Shown here in pieces: positions 1 through 5,282 of a DNA stretch of 8,059 nucleotides; position 1 is the first letter of the stretch; the number at the start of each line of letters is the position of its first letter. Made by a program: the position numbers and the translations under genes. Source of the stretch: an uncultured Alphaproteobacteria bacterium (lineage in GTDB: Bacteria; Pseudomonadota; Alphaproteobacteria; Sphingomonadales; Sphingomonadaceae); NCBI GenBank assembly GCA_903939555.1, contig CAJAHV010000377.1, forward strand, positions 1 through 8,059. The letters run 5' to 3'. The notes under the pieces were generated by a model. The model was given only the letters and a program-made list of their open reading frames with translations. It ran no database searches and was not told where the DNA came from.

Positions 1-7
1 AAACTCA

Positions 8-18
8 GTGTTTAACAC
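8..18. promoter_or_regulatory. 11-bp perfect palindrome upstream of PhaC-like gene
   Basis: GTGTT (8-12), a central T, then AACAC (14-18) form a perfect inverted repeat. It lies in the AT-richer stretch at the window start, about 60 bp before the PhaC-like ATG, where a promoter would be expected. An operator role is inference; the arms are only 5 bp and could arise by chance. Confidence 0.25.
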
Positions 19-26
19 ATATTGAT

Positions 27-39
27 GTTGCACCGCAAC
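27..39. promoter_or_regulatory. GTTGC-N3-GCAAC palindrome, possible PhaR-type operator
   Basis: GTTGC (27-31), ACC, GCAAC (35-39) is a perfect 13-bp inverted repeat 38 bp before the start of the PhaC-like gene. Its core TGC-N3-GCA resembles the CTGC-N3/4-GCAG sites described for the PHA regulator PhaR in Paracoccus and Rhodobacter relatives, differing in the flanking pair (T/A for C/G). The sequence shows only the palindrome and its place; binding by PhaR is inference. No phaR gene is in the window. Confidence 0.35.
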
Positions 40-77
40 GTAGCCGCGGCCCGCGCCCCCTGACGGTATTTCTCGGC

Positions 78-1055
78 ATGATGACGCGGCTATGCGCCGA
101 TGATACGGCACGATTGCGCGCCGTTCTCGCCGGGCTGCGACGCTATCAGGCAGCGCCACCGGCACCGCCGCGCACCATGCGCCCGGAAATCGCCCGCATC
201 GGCAGCGTCAGCCTGAAGGACCATGGCGGCAGCGGCCCGCCGGTTATCGTCATCCCGTCGCTGATCAACCCGGCGCATGTGCTCGATCTGGCGCCGGACA
301 ACTCGCTGCTCGCCGGGCTGGTGGCGCGCGGGCTGAACCCGCTGCTCGTCGAGTGGGGTGAAACCGCGCCGCTGGGGATCGAGCAACTGATTGCCGACCG
401 GTTGGTGCCGGTCATCGCCGGGCTGGGCCAGCCGGTGGCGTTAGCCGGCTATTGCCTTGGTGGCACGCTGGCCCTGGCAGCGGCAGCGCTGCTCGGGCCG
501 CAGGTGAGCCGCGTGGCGCTGCTGGCGACGCCGTGGAACTTTGCCGGCTATGACGCGGCCCGACCGCGGCTGGCGGACTGGTGGGCGCGCACCGAGCCGC
601 TGGCGACGCAGTTGGGCGTGCTGCCGATCGAATTGCTGCAGCCGGCCTTCTGGGCGCTCGACGAAGCCGGGGTGGTGGCCAAATATGCCCGGCTGGCAGC
701 GGCACCGGAAGCCGATATCGCGGCCTTTGCGGCGCTGGAAGACTGGTCAAACACCGGGGCGCCGCTGTCACTGCCGACAGCGCGGACGCTGGCCGAAACA
801 TTTTATCGTGACGATGCGCCGGGCCGTGGTTCATGGACCATCGCCGGACAGCGGATCGACCCGGCAGCGCTGGGCATTCCCATCCTCGACATCATTGCCG
901 CGCGCGACCGTATCGTGCCGCCTGCGGCCGCGCTGTCGACCCTGGGTGTCGGCACACCGCTGCCGCTCGCCGCCGGCCATGTCGGCATGGTCGTCGGCGG
1001 GCGGGCCGCGTCCCTGTTGTGGGATCCGCTGGCCGACTGGCTGGGCAACCGCTGA
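78..1055 (+). CDS. PhaC-like alpha/beta hydrolase (short PHA synthase-type)
   Basis: A 325-residue alpha/beta-hydrolase of the PHA synthase/depolymerase group. Visible features in order: a PhaC-like strand and loop, PVIVIPSLINPAHVLDL, at about 55-71; LVEWG at 90-94; the nucleophile elbow GYCLGG at 124-129, with Cys126 in place of the lipase Ser as in PhaC; an Asp in AARDRIVPP (Asp277); and a His in AGHVGMVVG (His301). The Cys-Asp-His triad is therefore complete. PHA synthases polymerise 3-hydroxyacyl-CoA. The length is near class III PhaC (about 355) and far below class I (about 560-600), and it lacks the long class I N-terminal domain. No PhaE partner or phasin is in view; a thiolase follows 121 bp downstream. 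The start is the first of two consecutive ATGs, with no clear Shine-Dalgarno. The frame is open to the window edge upstream but has no earlier ATG there, and that stretch looks like promoter DNA. It could instead be a hydrolase of related fold; polymerase activity is unproven. Confidence 0.8.
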   Translation: MMTRLCADDTARLRAVLAGLRRYQAAPPAPPRTMRPEIARIGSVSLKDHGGSGPPVIVIPSLINPAHVLDLAPDNSLLAGLVARGLNPLLVEWGETAPLGIEQLIADRLVPVIAGLGQPVALAGYCLGGTLALAAAALLGPQVSRVALLATPWNFAGYDAARPRLADWWARTEPLATQLGVLPIELLQPAFWALDEAGVVAKYARLAAAPEADIAAFAALEDWSNTGAPLSLPTARTLAETFYRDDAPGRGSWTIAGQRIDPAALGIPILDIIAARDRIVPPAAALSTLGVGTPLPLAAGHVGMVVGGRAASLLWDPLADWLGNR

Positions 1056-1087
1056 GTCGGAGCGCCGTGTGGCCGGCGCATGCCGAC
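1056..1087 (+). terminator. Hairpin directly after PhaC-like gene (terminator-like)
   Basis: Starting on the base after the TGA, GTCGG (1056-1060) pairs with CCGAC (1083-1087), and GCGCCG (1062-1067) pairs with CGGCGC (1074-1079) around a 6-nt loop TGTGGC. This gives 11 G/C-rich base pairs with one small asymmetric internal loop. No T-tract follows, so it is not a textbook intrinsic terminator. Position and strength suggest it separates the PhaC-like gene from the thiolase or protects the mRNA 3' end. Confidence 0.5.
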
Positions 1088-1105
1088 GCTGCCTACCCGC
1101 CTGCT

Positions 1106-1135
1106 CTGGCAATTCGCGGCACCTGTCTCTATCTT
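1106..1135 (+). promoter_or_regulatory. Candidate sigma-70-type promoter for the thiolase
   Basis: CTGGCA (1106-1111) and TATCTT (1130-1135) each match four of six consensus bases, with an 18-bp spacer. A transcript from here would start near 1142 and leave a leader of about 35 nt before the ATG at 1177. The site lies after the hairpin at 1056-1087, consistent with independent transcription of the thiolase. Matches this weak are common, so this is only a candidate. Confidence 0.3.
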
Positions 1136-1163
1136 TGGCGGGCAACGAATCGCATCGTTCTTC

Positions 1164-1170
1164 GGAAAGG
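1164..1170 (+). promoter_or_regulatory. Shine-Dalgarno of the thiolase, fixing its start
   Basis: GGAAAGG lies 6 nt before the ATG at 1177. It is a clear ribosome-binding site and decides the start against the much longer open frame that runs back to 541 through the PhaC-like gene. Confidence 0.75.
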
Positions 1171-1176
1171 CTGACC

Positions 1177-2349
1177 ATGACCGGAACTGTAATCACCGCC
1201 GCCCGCCGCACCGCCGTGGGCAGTTTCATGGGGGCATTCGGCAGCGTGCCGGCGCATGAACTCGGCAAAGCGGCGATGATCGCCGCAATGGCCGATGCCG
1301 GCGTTTCGGCCGATGAGATCGACGAAGTCATCCTCGGGCAGGTGCTGACAGCCGGCCAGGGCCAGAACCCGGCGCGTCAGGCAGCGATGCTCGCCGGCAT
1401 TGCGCAGGAAAGTCCGGCGTGGGGCGTCAACCAGGTCTGTGGTTCGGGGCTGCGTGCCGTCGCGCTGGCGGCGCAGGCCATCCAGGCGGGCGATGCCAGG
1501 ATCATGATCGCCGGCGGCCAGGAATCGATGAGCCTGTCGACCCATGCGCAATCGATGCGCGGCGGCACCAAGATGGGCGCCATCGAGCTTGTCGACACGA
1601 TGATCAAGGACGGGTTGTGGGATGCCTTCAACGGCTATCACATGGGCATTACCGCCGAAAATGTCGCGGAACGTTACCAGATCAGCCGCGCCGCCCAGGA
1701 TGAATTTGCCGTTGCGAGCCAAAACAAGGCCAGCGCCGCGCGCGCCGAAGGCCGCTTCAAGGGCCAGATTGCCCCGGTCACCATCAAGGGCCGCAAGGGC
1801 GACATCACCGTCGATACCGATGAATATATCCGTGACGGCGTCACCATCGACAGCATTTCGGGGCTGCGCGGCGCCTTCAAGAAAGATGGCAGCGTCACCG
1901 CCGCCAACGCCAGCGGCCTCAACGACGGCGCCGCCGCGCTGGTGGTGATGAGCGAAGCCGAAGCCAGTCGCCGCAACGCGCCCGTTCTGGCGCGCATCGC
2001 CAGTTGGGCCTCGGTGGGTGTCGATCCTGCCGTGATGGGCATCGGCCCGGTACCGGCATCGAAAAAGGCCCTGGAAAAGGCTGGCTGGAGCGTCGCCGAT
2101 CTCGATCTCATCGAAGCCAATGAAGCCTTTGCCGCACAGGCACTGGCGGTCGGCCAGGAGCTCGGGCTCGACCCCACCAAGGTCAATGTCAACGGCGGTG
2201 CCATCGCCATCGGCCATCCGATCGGCGCCTCAGGCGCGCGGGTGCTGACGACGCTGATCCACGAAATGATCCGCCGCGATGTGAAGCGCGGGCTGGCGAC
2301 GCTGTGCATCGGCGGCGGCATGGGGATCGCGCTGTGCGTTGAACGCTAG
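1177..2349 (+). CDS. phaA: Acetyl-CoA C-acetyltransferase (biosynthetic thiolase)
   Basis: A 390-residue class II (biosynthetic) thiolase that condenses two acetyl-CoA to acetoacetyl-CoA, reversibly, in the cytoplasm. The usual family length is 390-395. Catalytic elements are all present: the acyl-accepting Cys88 in NQVCGSGLRA; HMG at 155-157, typical of short-chain thiolases; NEAF at 315-318; His347 in the GGAIAIGHPIGASGAR block; and the C-terminal proton-transfer Cys377 in LCIGGGMG. It starts METTHR-GLY-THR style (MTGTVITAARRTAVG), as thiolases do, and a good Shine-Dalgarno precedes it. Family members normally form tetramers. Acetoacetyl-CoA could feed PHA synthesis through a reductase (PhaB, not in the window), acetoacetate metabolism or the ethylmalonyl-CoA route. 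The PhaC-like gene just upstream favours a PHA role, but hairpins on both sides suggest separate transcription. The symbol phaA is chosen on context; atoB would be equally compatible with the sequence. Confidence 0.95.
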   Translation: MTGTVITAARRTAVGSFMGAFGSVPAHELGKAAMIAAMADAGVSADEIDEVILGQVLTAGQGQNPARQAAMLAGIAQESPAWGVNQVCGSGLRAVALAAQAIQAGDARIMIAGGQESMSLSTHAQSMRGGTKMGAIELVDTMIKDGLWDAFNGYHMGITAENVAERYQISRAAQDEFAVASQNKASAARAEGRFKGQIAPVTIKGRKGDITVDTDEYIRDGVTIDSISGLRGAFKKDGSVTAANASGLNDGAAALVVMSEAEASRRNAPVLARIASWASVGVDPAVMGIGPVPASKKALEKAGWSVADLDLIEANEAFAAQALAVGQELGLDPTKVNVNGGAIAIGHPIGASGARVLTTLIHEMIRRDVKRGLATLCIGGGMGIALCVER

Positions 2350-2412
2350 GCGCGGCGGAGCGTAGCGCCGATGATTGCGCAGCAATCAGCACGCTACGCA
2401 CCGACTCGCGCC
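2349..2412. repeat. 64-bp three-tier imperfect palindrome after the thiolase
   Basis: Three nested pairs of perfect arms share one centre: GGCGCG (2349-2354) with CGCGCC (2407-2412); GCGTAGCG (2360-2367) with CGCTACGC (2392-2399); and TGATTGC (2372-2378) with GCAATCA (2382-2388) around a GCA loop. CGG (2356-2358) can also pair with CCG (2401-2403), giving about 24 pairs with small internal loops. It begins on the last base of the thiolase TAG. A shorter alternative fold exists: CGGCG (2353-2357) with CGCCG (2366-2370). No T-tract follows. It may be a terminator or mRNA 3' stabiliser, or a REP-like mobile palindrome; sequence alone does not decide. Confidence 0.6.
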
Positions 2413-2522
2413 AGCGCGGCCGGCAGCGCAGCAGGCCGGGCGGCGGGGCCTTCCCCTGCCGAACCTGTCCGACGTTGGCCGTGGCTTTGCCGCGGCGCTG
2501 CCCTTTCTGGCGCCAGCAACGC

Positions 2523-3053
2523 ATGACCTCCGCCCCGCCCGGCCTGTCCCCGCCGCTCGCCCGCCTCCTCGCCAGCGGCCACCACAGCCGGCTGCTGGTG
2601 CTCGGACGCCCGCCCGCCGCGATCGCCCTGCACCCTGAAAATTTCGAACGTGTTGCCTTTGTCGCCACCACGGATACCGACATCCGCCCCGGCACGGTGC
2701 GTGCCGATCCACACCATCTGCCCTTCACCGCAGCGCTGTTCGACAAGGCGCTATGGTCGTGCCCGCTGGTGCAGCCGCGGTTGATGCTGCGCGAACTGTG
2801 GCGGGTACTGGCGCCGGCCGGTCTCGCCGTGCTGGTCGTGCGGGCCCGGCGGCCGTGGCACGCGCTGGCGCATGGCTGGCTGCGCGAACCGCTGGCGCTG
2901 CGCCTCGATGAAGCGATGTTCGAGATCCTCGACTGGCAAGTCGATACGCTGCCCGACCGCCACCATGTTGTGCTGGTCGGCAAACGCGACGGGCTGCGGC
3001 CGGTGATGGTCGGGCGGGTGGAAACCAGCGAGGTCGCGGCGCCCGCCGTCTGA
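2523..3053 (+). CDS. Methyltransferase-like protein lacking SAM motif I
   Basis: A 176-residue protein resembling the second half of class I SAM-dependent methyltransferases (Methyltransf_11 type). The recognisable part is ADPHHLPFTAALFD at 61-74, followed by LMLRELWRVLAPAGLAVLVV at about 88-106, matching the motif II/III region (acidic residue, LPF, FD, then E-x-x-RVL-x-P-x-G). The N-terminal region has only SRLLVLGRPP (22-31) where motif I (GxGxG) is expected, so the canonical SAM-binding loop is missing. From memory, alphaproteobacteria carry similar small proteins next to gloB (glyoxalase II); no gloB is present here. The ATG at 2523 has no good Shine-Dalgarno. TTG or GTG starts at 2475 or 2481 would add only low-complexity residues that do not restore motif I. 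It converges on the DUF1905 gene across 58 bp with no convincing terminator. It is either a divergent enzyme or a non-catalytic remnant; its substrate is unknown. Confidence 0.7.
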   Translation: MTSAPPGLSPPLARLLASGHHSRLLVLGRPPAAIALHPENFERVAFVATTDTDIRPGTVRADPHHLPFTAALFDKALWSCPLVQPRLMLRELWRVLAPAGLAVLVVRARRPWHALAHGWLREPLALRLDEAMFEILDWQVDTLPDRHHVVLVGKRDGLRPVMVGRVETSEVAAPAV

Positions 3054-3111
3054 TACCGACAAGGCAGGGCCTCTGGCGGCTGGAGGTGAGCAACAACAGG
3101 GCGGCATGACG

Positions 3112-3504
3112 CTACACCGCGATGGTCAGCACGACGACATCGCCCTCGGCGAGCTTTTCCACCTTGCGTACGCTGGCCTTGACCGGCAGCAGAAAGCCGC
3201 TGACCTCCTTGCTCGGGAAGACCGAGGTCTGCCAGCGGGTCGCGCCGACGCTGACATGGACATACACCGACCCCCAGGCGGCGCTGCGGCCCGGGGAAGC
3301 AGCGCGGATCGCATCGGCAACGGCACCGTCGATGGTGACGAAATGCCAGGCGGTCGTCGTCGGCGTGCCGTCCTTGCCCTTGCCCCGCCACAGCCACAGC
3401 GGCCCGCTGAACGACCAACTGCCACCGGCAGGCAGGGCTTCGCCAAGTTCTTCGCGCAGGAAACGGATCAGCTCGGGGTCGGTCGGCAGATCGGCGCCGG
3501 TCAT
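3112..3504 (-). CDS. DUF1905 domain protein
   Basis: A 130-residue protein with a recognisable DUF1905 domain from about residue 29 to the end: SWSFSGPLWLWR (29-40), AWHFVTI (52-58), a WGSVYVHVSVGATRWQTSVFP block (78-97) and FLLPVKASVRKVEKLAEGDVV (104-124). This small all-beta-type domain has no established biochemical role; it occurs alone or fused to YdeI-like domains. Here it stands alone after a charged N-terminal stretch of about 28 residues. No signal peptide or membrane segment is seen. The gene starts 6 bp after the metW stop on the same strand, so it is almost certainly cotranscribed with metX-metW as the last gene. The Shine-Dalgarno is weak and would overlap the metW end. Whether the link to methionine synthesis is functional or only positional cannot be told from the sequence. 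Confidence 0.85.
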   Translation of the reverse strand: MTGADLPTDPELIRFLREELGEALPAGGSWSFSGPLWLWRGKGKDGTPTTTAWHFVTIDGAVADAIRAASPGRSAAWGSVYVHVSVGATRWQTSVFPSKEVSGFLLPVKASVRKVEKLAEGDVVVLTIAV

Positions 3505-3510
3505 CGGTCG

Positions 3511-4098
3511 CTACCGGCTCAGCACGAACACGGCTTGTTCGGCGAACAGATTGGCGAAGGCGGCGCCGCGGCGGCGCCCGCCCGACAGGAACACCGCGCT
3601 TTCGACGTGCAGGCCCAGATCGACCGCGAGGGCGCGGAAATCATCGACTGTGCAGAAATGGATGTTGGCGGTTTCATGCCAGCTGACCGGCAGCGACCTG
3701 GTCACCGGCATGCGCCCGCCCAGCGCCAGCGACGCGCGCACCCGCCAATGGCCGAAATTGGGAAAGCTGACGACGCAGCGTTTGCCGATGCGGACGAGTT
3801 CGGCCAGCACCGCTGCCGGGTGCTGCATGGCCTGCAACGTATCGGACAGGATCGCCATGTCGAAGGCACCGGCCGGATAATCCGCCAGATCGGCATCGGC
3901 ATCGCCCTGCACCACCGACAGGCCGCGCGCCACGGCGCTGGCGACGTTGGTGGCCGCGACATCGATACCGCGCGCATCGACACCCTTGGTATCGCGCAGG
4001 TGCGCCAGCAGCGCGCCATCACCGCAACCGATATCGAGCACACGCGCCCCGGCCGGCACGGCATCGGCAATGGCGGCGAGATCGGGGCGCAGCGTCAT
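3511..4098 (-). CDS. metW: MetW, methionine biosynthesis protein
   Basis: A 195-residue MetW, a methyltransferase-fold protein coupled to MetX in many proteobacteria. Motif I is intact, VLDIGCGDGALL (20-31), followed by a characteristic GDADADLADYP stretch (65-75), FDMAILSDTLQAMQHP (79-94), SFPNFGHW (111-118) and WHETANIHFCTVDDF (140-154). These and the length fit the family well. MetW is needed with MetX for homoserine acylation in some bacteria and is reported to act as an activator of MetX rather than as a classical methyltransferase; I rely on memory of the literature for that. It overlaps the end of metX by 4 bp (ATGA), implying translational coupling and matched amounts of the two proteins, and has its own Shine-Dalgarno inside the metX coding region. 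Confidence 0.95.
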   Translation of the reverse strand: MTLRPDLAAIADAVPAGARVLDIGCGDGALLAHLRDTKGVDARGIDVAATNVASAVARGLSVVQGDADADLADYPAGAFDMAILSDTLQAMQHPAAVLAELVRIGKRCVVSFPNFGHWRVRASLALGGRMPVTRSLPVSWHETANIHFCTVDDFRALAVDLGLHVESAVFLSGGRRRGAAFANLFAEQAVFVLSR

Positions 4099-5228
4099 GA
4101 TCCCGCCCTCAGGAACCCGTCAACGACCCGATTCATCTCGGGCGCTTCGAGCAGAAACGCATCATGGCCGAACGGGCTTTCCAGCTCGACGAAGCTCACC
4201 GCAGCACCCGCCGCATTGAGCGCGCGCACGACCCGGCGCGATTCCGCCGTGGGATAAAGCCAGTCGCTGGTAAAGCTGATCACCGCAAAGCGCGTCCTGG
4301 TGCCGGCAAAAGCCAGCGCCAATTGCCCGCCATGCGGTGCCGCGAGGTCGAAATAATCGAGGGCGCGGGTGATATAGAGGTAGGAATTGGCGTCGAAACG
4401 CTCGGTAAAGGCGAGCCCCTGATGGCGCAGATAGCTTTCAACCTGAAATTCGGCATCGAAGCCAAAGCCCAATGCCTCGCGGTTCTGCAGCCGGCGGCCG
4501 AACTTGGCGGTCAGCCCTTCCTCCGACAGATAGGTGATGTGCGCCGCCATCCGCGCCACGGCAAGCCCGGCGGCGGGCGGCCGGTCAACCGGGTAATCGC
4601 CGCCGGCCCAATTGGGATCGGCCATGATCGCCTGCCGTCCGACTTCGTGAAAGGCGATGTTTTGCGCCGAATGGCGCGCCGCGCTGGCGATGGCGACGAC
4701 GCTGCGCACCCGATCGGGAAAGGCCACCGCCCAGTCGAGCGCCTGCATGCCGCCCATCGAGCCGCCGACAACCGCCTGGAGCACGCCGACGCCGAGATGA
4801 TCGAGCAGCAGCGCCTGCGCCCGCACCATGTCACGGATGGTGATGACCGGGAAATGCATCGCATAGCGCTGCCCCGTCGCCGGATCGATGCTGCCCGGCC
4901 CCGATGACCCGCTGCACCCGCCAAGCACGTTCGAGGCGATGATGAAATGGCGTTCGGGGTCGATCGGCAGCCCCGGCCCGACCAGGCGCGGCCACCAGCC
5001 GGGCTTGCCGGTGCGCGGGTTGAGGCTGGCGACATGCTGGTCACCGGTCAGCGCGTGGCAGATGAGGATGGCGTTGGAAGCATCGGCATTCAGCCGGCCA
5101 TAGGTTTCATAGCCGATTTCGAGCACGCTCAGGCTTTGCCCCGACAACAGTGCGAACGGACCGGGCAGCATCGCCCGCCGGTCAAGGCCGAAGCGCTGGT
5201 CATCAGGGGCGAGAAGCGACGCAGGCAT
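4095..5228 (-). CDS. metX: Homoserine O-acyltransferase MetX
   Basis: A 377-residue alpha/beta-hydrolase-fold homoserine O-acyltransferase, which transfers an acyl group from acyl-CoA to the homoserine hydroxyl, the first committed step of methionine synthesis. Evidence: YETYGRLNAD (40-49), CHALTGDQHV (57-66), the ASNVLGGCSGSSGP oxyanion/substrate block (98-111), nucleophile elbow GGSMGGMQALDWA with Ser157, Asp322 in FTSDWLYP, and His355 in FGHDAFLL, giving the full Ser-Asp-His triad. Length and order match the family. MetX proteins can use acetyl-CoA or succinyl-CoA, and proteobacterial MetX enzymes that occur with MetW are often succinyltransferases; I cannot assign the donor from sequence here. 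It is the first gene of a metX-metW-DUF1905 unit, divergent from hisC across 54 bp. There is no convincing Shine-Dalgarno before the ATG. No SAM-II riboswitch fits in the short upstream gap. Confidence 0.96.
   Translation of the reverse strand: MPASLLAPDDQRFGLDRRAMLPGPFALLSGQSLSVLEIGYETYGRLNADASNAILICHALTGDQHVASLNPRTGKPGWWPRLVGPGLPIDPERHFIIASNVLGGCSGSSGPGSIDPATGQRYAMHFPVITIRDMVRAQALLLDHLGVGVLQAVVGGSMGGMQALDWAVAFPDRVRSVVAIASAARHSAQNIAFHEVGRQAIMADPNWAGGDYPVDRPPAAGLAVARMAAHITYLSEEGLTAKFGRRLQNREALGFGFDAEFQVESYLRHQGLAFTERFDANSYLYITRALDYFDLAAPHGGQLALAFAGTRTRFAVISFTSDWLYPTAESRRVVRALNAAGAAVSFVELESPFGHDAFLLEAPEMNRVVDGFLRAGS
4106..4110 (-). promoter_or_regulatory. Shine-Dalgarno of metW inside the metX 3' end
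   Basis: Read on the minus strand, GAGGG lies 7 nt before the metW ATG. It is one of the better ribosome-binding sites in the window and supports the start that overlaps metX by 4 bp. Confidence 0.6.
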
Positions 5229-5236
5229 GATATCGC

Positions 5237-5265
5237 CCGTTACGGTGTTGCCGCGCGCTTGTCAC
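5237..5265 (-). promoter_or_regulatory. Candidate metX promoter (possibly leaderless)
   Basis: On the minus strand GTGACA (complement of 5260-5265) and TAACGG (complement of 5237-5242) are spaced by 17 bp. GTGACA differs from the -35 consensus at one base; the -10 match is poor. The -10 box ends 8 nt before the metX ATG, so transcription would begin at or next to the start codon. A 9-bp palindrome CCGT-T-ACGG (5237-5245) overlaps the -10 box and could be an operator. Both roles are inference. Confidence 0.35.
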
Positions 5266-5272
5266 GGCCCTA

Positions 5273-5276
5273 GAGG
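5273..5276 (+). promoter_or_regulatory. Shine-Dalgarno of hisC
   Basis: GAGG lies 6 nt before the ATG at 5283 and supports that start. It overlaps a -10-like TAGAGG (5271-5276) that has a TTGCCG 17 bp upstream (5248-5253); if that box were used instead, the mRNA would be leaderless. Confidence 0.5.
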
Positions 5277-5282
5277 CGAAGC

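Noticed and set aside
541..1176. In-frame N-terminal extension of the thiolase back to 541.
   Set aside because: It lies out of frame inside the PhaC-like gene, has Arg/Pro/Ser-rich shadow composition, and a strong Shine-Dalgarno plus a canonical thiolase N-terminus mark 1177 as the start.
1129..2217. 362-codon open frame on the minus strand opposite the thiolase.
   Set aside because: Long antisense frames are usual in GC-rich genes; its translation has no recognisable domain, and the plus-strand thiolase has all its catalytic motifs.
2375..2638. 87-codon plus-strand open frame overlapping the start of the methyltransferase-like gene, considered as a missing N-terminal piece.
   Set aside because: The translation is Ala/Pro/Arg-rich, shows no SAM motif, and begins inside the large palindrome.
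3054..3111. Terminator between the convergent methyltransferase-like and DUF1905 genes.
   Set aside because: Only a 4-bp stem (CCTC 3070-3073 with GAGG 3083-3086) and no T-tract were found.
2189..3418. 409-codon minus-strand open frame spanning the thiolase end, the methyltransferase-like gene and part of DUF1905.
   Set aside because: Its Arg/Ser/Ala-rich translation matches no family, and it crosses three better-supported genes.
3106..4257. 383-codon plus-strand open frame opposite DUF1905, metW and the metX end.
   Set aside because: It is rich in Arg, Gly, Gln and His with no domain, and is a shadow of three recognised minus-strand genes.
5229..5282. SAM-II or other methionine riboswitch upstream of metX.
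   Set aside because: The gap is only 54 bp, a plausible promoter sits right at the start codon, and I see no conserved riboswitch pseudoknot pattern. A longer leader would have to lie in hisC coding DNA.
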